A stretch of 64,000 nt of DNA from Trissonchulus latispiculum (taxonomy: Eukaryota > Nematoda > Enoplea > Enoplida > Ironidae). This document shows positions 1 to 7,842 of the stretch, piece after piece. The stretch spans positions 25,603-89,602 of the forward strand of contig JASAND010016529.1 of NCBI GenBank assembly GCA_030248195.1. The letters are read 5' to 3'. The notes beneath the pieces were generated by a model. That model saw nothing but the letters and a program-made list of their open reading frames with translations. It had not been told where the DNA came from and did no database searches. Both the position numbers and the translations under genes were made by a program. Each line of letters starts with the position of its first letter. Within the stretch, counting starts at the first letter, position 1.

Positions 1-483
1 CACCCCGTCACAGGCGAGAGAGCACCAATTAAATTTAGATTCGATGGGTATAGGCACAGGGTAATGTTTTCAATACCAAAGACCTTTCCCAATACCGTTA
101 AGTTAAGCAAAAATCTCTGGATGATGTTAGGTTACTACCCCGACCCAATGCAAAGGGACGGTGATCCAGTAGATGACAAAATAGTTTTCGTAGCTGAGTC
201 TGAACCTGATCTTAGACTGGGTTTCTACTCTCTCTTCGTTTACTGCGACCTGGTGGCTCCTCAAGTTATAGGAAACGCACTGGTACCTCTAATTCGGGTA
301 GTTACAACAGAGGGAACTCATGGGGCGGTAGTAAATAAGGAATACCACAATCCACATTACGTCCCTGTCCTTCACAAAGACTTCGATACCGTAGAAATCA
401 ATATAAACGATGATGCGGGAAGGCCTGTACAATTTGCATTCGGAAAAGTTTACGTTAAGCTTCACTTCAGAAGGCGACGATAA
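1..483 (+). CDS. Polinton/adintovirus-like capsid-associated protein, C-terminal part
   Basis: The frame is open from the window edge (codon 1 at base 1) to a TAA at 481-483, so the ATG at 64 is probably internal and the true start lies off-window. The C-terminal ~160 residues resemble a protein commonly encoded beside F54H12.2-like genes in animal Polinton-type elements. Seen here are an N-proximal MLGY motif, a YCDLV.PQ..G stretch, a NPHYVPVL block, an EININDDAGRPV segment and a basic tail KLHFRRRR. A virion structural role (penton- or minor-capsid-like) is inferred from gene order. The stop overlaps the next start as TAATG, which suggests coupled translation. Family membership is recognised from memory of its motifs; the exact capsid role is uncertain. 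Confidence 0.7.
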   Translation, partial: HPVTGERAPIKFRFDGYRHRVMFSIPKTFPNTVKLSKNLWMMLGYYPDPMQRDGDPVDDKIVFVAESEPDLRLGFYSLFVYCDLVAPQVIGNALVPLIRVVTTEGTHGAVVNKEYHNPHYVPVLHKDFDTVEININDDAGRPVQFAFGKVYVKLHFRRRR

Positions 484-896
484 TGCGCTGCCAGTACATA
501 CCCGAGACTCAAGATACTTGGGAGCTAACCCTACTTCAAACTGGTGGGGCGCTTCCTGCGTACGCGGGGCTTCCGTACCAACGAGGAGCAGGGATAGGAA
601 ACATATTCCGGGGTTTATTTAGAGCCGCACTTCCAATTCTTAAACGAGTCGGTCTATCTGCAGGCAAAAGTCTAGCAAAAAACGCATTAGCCCTAGCATC
701 AGACGTAACCCAAGGTGAAGACATAAAAGCAGCTGCAAAACGAAGAGGTAAACAGTTTCTTGGTGAGACATTAACCGCTGCTGGTGAACATATTCAACAA
801 GGTGAAGGTATTGGTCAAAGACCTAGATCTAACAACATAAAAGGAGTACGCGGACGAGGTAGACCACCAAAGCAAAATTTAGATATATTCACATAA
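483..896 (+). CDS. pX-like basic virion protein (Polinton/adintovirus type)
   Basis: 137 residues. After a short polar N-terminus comes an RGAGIGNIFRGLFRAALP segment, an amphipathic helix, then Ala/Lys-rich helices with an RRGKQ patch and an RGRGRPP tail. This layout (aromatic N-terminus, G-I-G amphipathic membrane-active helix, cationic tail) is that of adenovirus pX/pVI-like proteins in adintoviruses and Polintons, thought to bind DNA or disrupt membranes during entry. The start ATG overlaps the upstream TAA by one base (TAATG), and its own TAA overlaps the next ATG in the same way. The ORF is intact. The family role is inferred from composition and position. Confidence 0.7.
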   Translation: MRCQYIPETQDTWELTLLQTGGALPAYAGLPYQRGAGIGNIFRGLFRAALPILKRVGLSAGKSLAKNALALASDVTQGEDIKAAAKRRGKQFLGETLTAAGEHIQQGEGIGQRPRSNNIKGVRGRGRPPKQNLDIFT

Positions 897-1801
897 TGAC
901 TAAGCAAGTAGATTCACGATCTCTCCCTGGGTTCAAGTCGGAATTGGACCTATTCTCTGTTCCACCTACCCAAGTCGCCGTTGAGCATGGGTACTGGGCG
1001 GAAATAGGACCTCAAAATCCAATTACAGACTCAGGGCCTTACCGTTTCAACGTTCCTAAAGATTCGTACATGCTTGATCTAAACAAAAATTACCTCTACC
1101 TCAGGGTTAAAATTGAGGGCGATGCTGGGACTCCCATTAACCTTTTCGGCAAAACCTTTTTCCAGCGCTGCATAGTCAAACTTTCAGACAAGGAAATTTA
1201 CAACTCGGGCCCCCACTACGCGTATCAAGCCTACATTGAAACTATGCTAAATTACTCTCGAAATGCAAAGGAAGGCCATTTACAGGCTGCCGGCTATGAG
1301 TTCGACTCCGGTACAAGGGGCACTTGGGTGGCAACAAAGTCTGCTGAGTTTATGGCACCTATCCACTGCGACCTGTTTAAACAGGAAAAGTACCTCCGAA
1401 GCGACTGTCAACTGACTATTGAGCTGCACCGAAATCCGAATGAGTTCTGTCTCAGTTCTCAGGGAAGCAGCAAAGTAAAGGTTGAGGACATGCGCTGGTA
1501 CGTAAGAAAGGTTAAGTGCCAAGACTCTATGTCTCTCGCTATTGAAAATATTCTCTCTCAAGGTAACACTGCTAAATACCCCATCCGACGAACTAAGGTG
1601 GTGGCTAGACATCTGAGCGCAGACGTACAAACCATCGTCGAAAATTCTATATTCACTGGCCAACTTCCTAGAAAGATAATAATCGGGGTAGTCAAGTCGG
1701 AGGCATTTAACGGTTCTCTGACAGGTCAGTCGGGCATAACAAGGCGATCCGTATATGCGATCACGATGTGCACAATGATACTGTATGTCACAGCTGTATA
1801 G
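896..1801 (+). pseudogene. truncated F54H12.2-like capsid gene (first copy)
   Basis: Codons 1-276 match the full-length gene at 3012-4259 almost base for base; only a handful of substitutions are visible over ~845 bp. At 1724 the sequence switches to the 571-bp tandem repeat, so the last ~25 codons are repeat-derived and the C-terminal third of the protein is missing. The start at 896 overlaps the pX-like stop as TAATG, which shows this is the ancestral position of the gene and that the copy at 3012 is the displaced one. A stable product is unlikely. A sequencing-assembly join of two alleles is an alternative explanation. Confidence 0.75.
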
Positions 1802-2996
1802 TCGTGCAAGTCAATCGTTTTTCTCAACTTTAACTTGGCCTTTTTGTGTTAATTTGCTTTGTCCTTGACAATCTGGAACGGTTGAGGATTGCTCCCACCA
1901 GGTTGTCCTGGGCCGGTGCGGATGCGCATCTTATTAGTGGTTTTATGTAATACATTGAAAGATGTTTGTTTTTACGGCAGTGACTTATGAGTTTAGACTT
2001 ACGTGTATATATGTGTTTTCATATGAAAATCCTTCATTTGAAGGATATCAATAATGCTGTCATTCATAATGGATGACGGAACCTTATGAATACCCGTCGC
2101 TTTTTGGCGTTCGGGGACATTTTACTGTTTTATATGTGGGCATTAATACTTTGTAAGGCGAGTATATGTGCTTAACATCACGTGTGAATGGAGTTGATCG
2201 CCAGGGGACGAAACGACGTTTCTTTATTGAAAATGGGTGGTCAGTTTCAAAGCAAAATAACCTGATTGTAAGCCCCTGATGAGTCCCACAATCAGGTCAG
2301 TCGGGCATAACAAGGCGATCCGTATATGCGATCACGATGTGCACAATGATACTGTATGTCACAGCTGTATAGTCGTGCAAGTCAATCGTTTTTCTCAACT
2401 TTAACTTGGCCTTTTTGTGTTAATTTGCTTTGTCCTTGACAATCTGGAACGGTTGAGGATTGCTCCCACCAGGTTGTCCTGGGCCGGTGCGGATGCGCAT
2501 CTTATTAGTGGTTTTATGTAATACATTGAAAGATGTTTGTTTTTACGGCAGTGACTTATGAGTTTAGACTTACGTGTATATATGTGTTTTCATATGAAAA
2601 TCCTTCATTTGAAGGATATCAATAATGCTGTCATTCATAATGGATGACGGAACCTTATGAATACCCGTCGCTTTTTGGCGTTCGGGGACATTTTACTGTT
2701 TTATATGTGGGCATTAATACTTTGTAAGGCGAGTATATGTGCTTAACATCACGTGTGAATGGAGTTGATCGCCAGGGGACGAAACGACGTTTCTTTATTG
2801 AAAATGGGTGGTCAGTTTCAAAGCAAAATAACCTGATTGTAAGCCCCTGATGAGTCCCACAATCAGGTCAGTCGGGCATAACAAGGCGATCCGTATATGC
2901 GATCACGATGTGCACAATGATACTGTATGTCACAGCTGTATAGTCGTGCAAGTCAATCGTTTTTCTCAACTTTAACTTGGCCTTTTTGTGTTAATT
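1725..2996. repeat. 571-bp tandem repeat, 2.2 copies
   Basis: The word GGTCAGTCGGGCATAAC recurs at 1724, 2295 and 2866, spaced exactly 571 bp. The third copy stops after ~130 bp at 2996, where the sequence rejoins the viral block 16 bp before the capsid ATG. Each full unit contains a 9-bp inverted repeat (CCTGATTGT / ACAATCAGG) near its end. No coding capacity is seen. The repeat separates the broken and complete F54H12.2-like copies. Confidence 0.9.
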
Positions 2997-3011
2997 AGAT
3001 ATATTCACATA

Positions 3012-4259
3012 ATGACTAAGCAAGTAGATTCACGATCTCTCCCTGGGTTCAAGTCGGAATTGGACCTATTCTCTGTTCCACCTACCCAAGTCGCCGTTGA
3101 GCATGGGTACTGGGCGGAAATAGGACCTCAAAATCCAATTACAGACTCAGGGCCTTACCGTTTCAACGTTCCTAAAGATTCGTACATGCTTGATCTAAAC
3201 AAAAATTACCTCTACCTCAGGGTTAAAATTGAGGGCGATGCTGGGACTCCCATTAACCTTTTCGGCAAAACCTTTTTCCAGCGCTGCATAGTCAAACTTT
3301 CAGACAAGGAAATTTACAACTCGGGCCCCCACTACGCGTATCAAGCCTACATTGAAACTATGCTAAATTACTCTCGAAATGCAAAGGAAGGCCATTTACA
3401 GGCTGCCGGCTATGAGTTCGACTCCGGTACAAGGGGCACTTGGGTGGCAACAAAGTCTGCTGAGTTTATGGCACCTATCCACTGCGACCTGTTTAAACAG
3501 GAAAAGTACCTCCTAAGCGACTGTCAACTGACTATTGAGCTGCACCGAAATCCCGATGAGTTCTGTCTCAGTTCTCAGGGAAGCAGCAAAGTAAAGGTTG
3601 AGGACATGCGCTGGTACGTAAGAAAGGTTAAGTGCCAAGACTCTATGTCTCTCGCTATTGAAAATATTCTCTCTCAAGGTAACACTGCTAAATACCCCAT
3701 CCGACGAACTAAGGTGGTGGCTAGACATCTGAGCGCAGGCGTACAAACCATCGTCGAAAATTCTATATTCACTGGCCAACTTCCTAGAAAGGTGATTATC
3801 GGGGTAGTCAAGTCGGAGGCATTTAACGGTTCTCTGACAGCTGACCCCCTGACCCTGGAGACTATTAACATCACCGAAATTAGTCTAAAAAACGGGGAAG
3901 AATACATTCCTAGACAACCCATGAAAATTGACTTCTCAAAACCTCGGGGGTACACCTTCCCTTTTGTATTTCTTTTTGAAGCTATCGATATGGCTGGGGA
4001 TGATAAGGGGTGCTTCATTAGCTACTCCGATTTCAAAGATGGTAACGCTTTCTTCGCCTTTGACCTCACCCCGGATAACACCGACACCGGCGCAATGCAG
4101 TTAATTCGAGAGGGAGACGTCTCTCTGCGGATGGAACTGAGTAAGGCGTTGAGTGCTACGAGTTATCCTCAAGGGGTTGAAATCATTATATACGGGGAAT
4201 TCGATAACCTTATCTCAATCGACTGTAATCGAACACCTTTCTTCGACTACGCCATATGA
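3012..4259 (+). CDS. F54H12.2-family protein, capsid (hexon-like) candidate
   Basis: 415 residues from the ATG at 3012. An in-frame ATG at 2988 lies in repeat sequence, whereas the first copy at 896 shows that the gene starts at MTKQVDS. Family hallmarks are an YMLDLNKNYLYLRVKI block near residue 60, a YQAYIETMLNYS segment, a YPIRRTKVVARHLS segment, a GQLPRKVIIGVV strand and a closing GVEIIIYGEFDN motif. In animals this family occurs in Polinton/adintovirus-like elements beside a pX-like gene and an adenain protease, and is taken to be a major capsid protein; that function is inference. Its TGA overlaps the downstream ATG by four bases. Confidence 0.75.
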   Translation: MTKQVDSRSLPGFKSELDLFSVPPTQVAVEHGYWAEIGPQNPITDSGPYRFNVPKDSYMLDLNKNYLYLRVKIEGDAGTPINLFGKTFFQRCIVKLSDKEIYNSGPHYAYQAYIETMLNYSRNAKEGHLQAAGYEFDSGTRGTWVATKSAEFMAPIHCDLFKQEKYLLSDCQLTIELHRNPDEFCLSSQGSSKVKVEDMRWYVRKVKCQDSMSLAIENILSQGNTAKYPIRRTKVVARHLSAGVQTIVENSIFTGQLPRKVIIGVVKSEAFNGSLTADPLTLETINITEISLKNGEEYIPRQPMKIDFSKPRGYTFPFVFLFEAIDMAGDDKGCFISYSDFKDGNAFFAFDLTPDNTDTGAMQLIREGDVSLRMELSKALSATSYPQGVEIIIYGEFDNLISIDCNRTPFFDYAI

Positions 4260-4672
4260 ATACACTAGAAATTGAAAACACATTAGCTCCCTTAGTCCAA
4301 AATTTCGTAGGAGTCTTTCCCATTGATCACCTTCCTGACATTCAACAAGAAACGAGCTGCTTCGTAGCCAACACCGACCCCTGCCAGCTTCCTGGCCAGC
4401 ACTGGGTTGCTATGTACTTGGACGATTACGCTGAGTACTTCGATAGCTACGGCCGACCTCCACTTAAAGAGTTTGATAAGTACGATCGATTACAAAAACA
4501 TAATTCCATTCGCTTACAAGATTACACTACTTTCGTCTGTGGGGAGTATTGTATCTACTTTCTTTACCATCAGGATAAAGGGATTTCCTTCGAAGACATA
4601 ATCTCGTATCTTAGAGAGCGACCCTCGAAAAACGACGAAATTGTAAAAAGTTTTGTAGAATGTCTGAGGTAA
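4256..4672 (+). CDS. adenain-like cysteine protease
   Basis: 138 residues, matching the adenovirus/Polinton maturation protease family (clan CE, C5-like). Likely catalytic residues are His49 in PGQHWVAMY, Asp63 in YFDSYG, an oxyanion Gln near 88 in RLQDY, and Cys95 in VCGEYC. The length is compact compared with adenoviral adenain (~200 aa), as is usual for Polinton proteases. It would cleave capsid and core precursors in the virion; the pX-like protein two genes upstream is a plausible substrate or cofactor. The ATG overlaps the capsid TGA (ATGA). The frame is intact and all key residues are present. Confidence 0.85.
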   Translation: MNTLEIENTLAPLVQNFVGVFPIDHLPDIQQETSCFVANTDPCQLPGQHWVAMYLDDYAEYFDSYGRPPLKEFDKYDRLQKHNSIRLQDYTTFVCGEYCIYFLYHQDKGISFEDIISYLRERPSKNDEIVKSFVECLR

Positions 4673-4830
4673 AATTGACCCTTCATAAATGGCCGGGCAG
4701 AGAAGCCAGTCTAACATTGACAAGAGTTAGGTGCGAATTAATGGGAACGACTCTACCAATGGGGTTCGGTTGGGGTAAAATACTAATTGTCATCTGCACT
4801 ATCTCACTTGTTGCCGTTACACTGACTTAG
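4660..4830 (+). CDS. 56-aa protein with C-terminal membrane segment
   Basis: A short gene whose ATG at 4660 lies 13 bp inside the protease 3' end and whose TAG ends at 4830. The N-terminal ~35 residues are polar and basic, and the last ~20 form one hydrophobic segment (ILIVICTISLVAVTLT). It is tail-anchored in layout. Small membrane proteins are common in adenovirus-like and Polinton-like genomes. I do not recognise the family. Its placement by overlap on both sides supports a real gene. Confidence 0.55.
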   Translation: MSEVKLTLHKWPGREASLTLTRVRCELMGTTLPMGFGWGKILIVICTISLVAVTLT

Positions 4831-5072
4831 TGGGTGCACTTACTTCCCCAAAGTTTCTGTGCCTGGATAAAACAAATGTAGACCAACTCATAAAATCTTT
4901 CGATCAAAAAGTTAATCTAACCACCCTCGGAACTGAGCCTTGTTGGTACTCCCTCAATATTGACTGGGCTGAGATATGCTTCAGTCACAATTATGACGTC
5001 CTGAGCGTCTCTATCCCAACAGTCCTCTTTAGGGCTCCCCAAGGAAAAGGGGTAAAAACCACCTGTACATAG
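4830..5072 (+). CDS. 80-aa protein, GTG start codon
   Basis: The frame opens with GTG at 4830-4832, overlapping the upstream TAG as TAGTG. The other gene junctions in this block use TAATG, so a single A-to-G change would turn TAA into TAG and ATG into GTG together. The 80-codon frame is clean, with a CWYSLNIDW motif and a basic tail, and ends at TAG 5070-5072. Function unknown. Either a non-AUG start is used or the start has decayed. Confidence 0.4.
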   Translation: MGALTSPKFLCLDKTNVDQLIKSFDQKVNLTTLGTEPCWYSLNIDWAEICFSHNYDVLSVSIPTVLFRAPQGKGVKTTCT

Positions 5073-5407
5073 TGTGTATAGTACTTAAGGACCAAAAAAA
5101 TTATAAAACAACAAAACCACAAAAAAATTAAAAAATTAAAAACCATTAATGCGGCCTGGGCAAAAGCTCAGAAGGTTCCCAAGCCCTTCCGGTAAGCCGG
5201 TAAAATCGCAGAGGGGTGGAAACACTTTTCTCAAAAACGATGAGGTTGAATACATAAAAAGGAATCGAAAGAAGACATAAAAGCAAATTGAACATAAAAG
5301 ACAGAGTACAAAAAAGAAGACATAAAACCCAAAACAGCAGTAGACCGAAGAAGGAATACACAGGAATTGAACTGATTTGTACGAAAGAAGCATAATCTGA
5401 CTTAAAC
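5060..5407. promoter_or_regulatory. intergenic module 1 of virus-like block
   Basis: Begins with TGTACATAGT followed by a GTATAGTACT, then an A-rich stretch, then a block with TTCCCAAGCCC, CCGGT and GCAGAGGGGTGGAAA (5174-5225). The same ordered landmarks recur at 6308-6512. A repeated termination/promoter module separating element genes is inferred. No ORF is supported inside. Confidence 0.4.
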
Positions 5408-5875
5408 ATGGCGTCGACAATAACTCCATTTTCTACTACTGCTAACTGTAAACTTTGTCACACGCCCTTGGAAAAACTAGTAAACAGTTACTTTCACGAA
5501 AACAACGAGGCATCATTCCCCCTAATTGGTCCAATATATTTCTGTGAAACTTGCTACATAAGAAATGGAAGAATAAGGCTGGTACTTTGCTGTTCACACT
5601 TAGAAGCAGACGTGCAGATTTTTGAGATGGGGACCGACATGCCAGAGCACCAAACGTTTTGTTTCATAAAACCTAGGTCCAAATGCCCCATTTGTCTAGA
5701 AGATTTTGATAGTCACCTTGTATGTCGTAAGCTGACTTGTGACCACACATTTCATGAATTTTGCATCACATCGTGGTCTCTGAGACATTACAACTGCCCT
5801 GTATGTCGTTCTGAAATAGAAACTTTTAGCGACGAAAGCAATTTGAGAATTGTTGAGACCGGTGTGCTTGCATAG
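5408..5875 (+). CDS. RING-H2 zinc-finger protein, putative E3 ubiquitin ligase
   Basis: 155 residues. The ATG is preceded by TTAAAC. The N-terminal half has two CxxC pairs (C14/C17, C46/C49), likely one zinc-binding unit. The C-terminal RING-H2 reads C93-x2-C96-x14-C111-x-H113-x2-H116-x2-C119-x10-C130-x2-C133, a canonical cross-brace, with W123 at the E2-contact position. RING proteins of this type transfer ubiquitin from E2 enzymes to targets; targets are unknown here. It sits directly after the virus-like block and between two copies of the repeated intergenic module, so it is probably an accessory gene of the element. AATAAA follows at 5934. Confidence 0.8.
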   Translation: MASTITPFSTTANCKLCHTPLEKLVNSYFHENNEASFPLIGPIYFCETCYIRNGRIRLVLCCSHLEADVQIFEMGTDMPEHQTFCFIKPRSKCPICLEDFDSHLVCRKLTCDHTFHEFCITSWSLRHYNCPVCRSEIETFSDESNLRIVETGVLA

Positions 5876-5933
5876 TTAAAAAAGGTGAGTGCAATGAAAT
5901 CAGTAAAAACACACATTAATACAACAGTTAATC

Positions 5934-5939
5934 AATAAA
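5934..5939 (+). terminator. poly(A) signal AATAAA after RING gene
   Basis: AATAAA lies ~60 bp downstream of the RING stop codon, fitting a eukaryotic 3' end. Similar signals occur at 6339-6344, after the 99-aa ORF, and at 6650-6655. Confidence 0.45.
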
Positions 5940-6005
5940 AGCACGACATTAGCAAAAAAAGACAAGTAAATACTATATAAATTATCATCACGAACAACAC
6001 AAAGA

Positions 6006-6305
6006 ATGACCGAGAGGTACTATTATAGTTATGTAGTGCCAATATCGGGAGGTGTTGCAGTAGCACGGTTTCCTGGATGGTATAGTTCGTACGAAGATGC
6101 CAAACAAGCTGCTTTTGCTCCTGTATTGGAATATGGTCCTATTCTTGGTTCTCCGACGGTTATTAAAATTGAAAGGGTTGTGGGAGGAGAAATAGTAACG
6201 ACAATATTTGCTTACATCGACGACGATATAGAATACGGACAGATTTGTCCAGGTCATGTGCCTTTCTGGCTACCCCAACAGTTTTTTAAGGGCTACTGTA
6301 AATAG
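6006..6305 (+). CDS. 99-aa hypothetical protein
   Basis: An intact 99-codon ORF with its own poly(A) signal at 6339. It is rich in Tyr, Gly and acidic residues, with an alternating hydrophobic pattern (VVGGEIVTTIFAYIDDD) suggesting a small beta fold. There is no signal peptide or membrane helix. It lies 130 bp after the RING gene on the same strand and is followed by the second copy of the repeated intergenic module, so it probably belongs to the same element. Not recognised. Confidence 0.45.
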   Translation: MTERYYYSYVVPISGGVAVARFPGWYSSYEDAKQAAFAPVLEYGPILGSPTVIKIERVVGGEIVTTIFAYIDDDIEYGQICPGHVPFWLPQQFFKGYCK

Positions 6306-6548
6306 TTGTACATAGTTGCTGTATATTGTACTAAGAAAATAAAAAAGAATAAAACAAAAATACAAAAACATTAGACTAGGACCGGGCTTAGGTTAGTGTA
6401 TATCATAGATTAGATAGGTAGCTAGGTAGGTACGTAGGAAGTAGGTAGGTAGGAGTCCGGTAATGGGCCGACGCCGGGTCCCAAGCCCCGGGGGAAGAAC
6501 GCAGAGGGACGGAAATGTTGATTAAGAAGCTCTTACTAAGTTTAAACA
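6306..6548. promoter_or_regulatory. intergenic module 2 of virus-like block
   Basis: Repeats the landmarks of module 1: TGTACATAGTTG with TGTATATTGTACT at 6308-6332, an A-rich stretch, then GGGTCCCAAGCCC and GCAGAGGGACGGAAA at ~6475-6512. It includes a (TAGG)n-like microsatellite at 6413-6455. Confidence 0.4.
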
Positions 6549-6650
6549 ATGAAAATAGTTACTTACGTTTCATGTGAGTCTTCAGTGACGAACAAAGGAA
6601 AACCTGGAAGTTCCACTATTCTTGCGTTTAAAATAAAGTCGAGTAGTTGA
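6549..6650 (+). CDS. possible 33-aa ORF
   Basis: ATG at 6549 preceded by GTTTAAACA, comparable to the TTAAAC before the RING ATG, and ending in TGA immediately overlapping AATAAA (6650-6655). It is short and could be chance, or the decayed start of a third gene behind module 2. Confidence 0.2.
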   Translation: MKIVTYVSCESSVTNKGKPGSSTILAFKIKSSS

Positions 6651-6655
6651 ATAAA

Positions 6656-7403
6656 AACTTATACCCTAGAGACGAAAGGCGGTATGTGATGAGAAGTTTC
6701 AAACTCAAAACCCTAGGGAGAACAGATGGGGTTAACAAAAATGCGAAGAGAAGTTAAAAAAAACAGATCTCAAGGGACTTTAAACTCTCAAGGTCATTTA
6801 CTCCGGGAGTGTTGGTCGAAACGGCCGCACTATACTACTAAAGGTTTTTGTTTTGTAATATACATAATTCTTCGAGAGCTTTGACCCTGTCTTCACCCGG
6901 TTTTCTGAATTTACCTAAAATGTTAAAAATTTCTGACTTACCAAGCTAGAATTTTAGCTTAAATTTTAGTTCGACGTCCAATATTCATTTGTTTTTCTTA
7001 TATTTTGGTCTTGAGCATTTTCGCATTTGAGATTATTTGAATCTGTCTGTCTCTGGCTGCTTAGCTTTATCAGTTTCATGATTATTGTATAAATCTTTTT
7101 AGTACTATAATATGGTTTGCAGATTATTTTCGCAACCAAGGTTAATGTTGAAGATAGTGAACAATTTAATTTAATTTAATGCAATACAGAATAAAAACCA
7201 AATTTTTTAAGTACTCCGTGTTTTTGGAAAAGCATACTCATTAGAGCTTGCAAAATTTCGCAGACGGATAAATTATTGGTTTTGCCAACTCATTTCTGTA
7301 TAAATTTAGAAAATGTTACAGGTACTATTAAAAATATATACATTTTAAGAAACCTAGAGCAAATATAATTATGTATGTCAATATGTCAAAGGGCCTATTT
7401 CTT
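6656..7403. other. AT-rich gene-free stretch
   Basis: No ORF, RNA gene or clear repeat boundary was found. It contains a (TTTAA)n-like run near 7165. It may hold the outer end of the virus-like element, but no terminal repeat could be paired. Confidence 0.4.
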
Positions 7404-7468
7404 AAGATTAAAATGGTCGGATTAAACGGATTGAAATTAACTCGTTTAATCCGACCATTTTTAATCTT
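7404..7468. repeat. 25-bp inverted repeat with GGATTAAAC core
   Basis: Arms of ~25 bp (AAGATTAAAATGG... and its complement ending TTTTTAATCTT) flank a ~14-bp loop. The GTTTAATCC/GGATTAAAC word recurs near 9870, 9965-10085, 11330, 12890 and 24095, so it may mark a dispersed element family. Confidence 0.6.
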
Positions 7469-7524
7469 CAATTCGAAAAACAAACAAAGTATTTACAATA
7501 TATATGTCGCATGAAGATTGAAAA

Positions 7525-7745
7525 ACCATGCACTTGCGCAAATGCATGATTATCCCATGCACTTGCTTAAGTGCATGGGTCGTTTATGCACTTGCGCAAA
7601 TTCATAAACGTCTCATGCACTTAATCAAATTCATACGACGTTTTATGAATTTAAGCAAATTCATATGCACTTGCTAAAATTCATACAACTTTTTATGAAT
7701 TTGCGCAAATGCATATGCACTTACTAAAATTCATAAAACGCCCCT
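7525..7745. repeat. degenerate palindromic ATGCACTTGCGCAAAT repeat
   Basis: About eight imperfect units of 25-32 bp alternate ATGCACTTGCGCAAAT with ATGAATTTGCGCAAAT and their complements, so most units are themselves near-palindromes. The array lies just 3' of the minus-strand PLE remnant. Confidence 0.7.
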
Positions 7746-7842
7746 ATGAAATTACTCATATTCTTTGGCACTTATACAGTAAACGGATATTTTTCTATAT
7801 TTGTTCAGTTTATAAATTGGGGTCATATGTGTTAAGCTGCAT

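Noticed and set aside
2211..2300. Hammerhead-like half-cores in the 571-bp repeat (GGGGACGAAAC and CTGATGAGTCCC)
   Set aside because: Stem II could pair, but no consistent stem I, stem III and GUH cleavage site could be placed in either linear or circular order.
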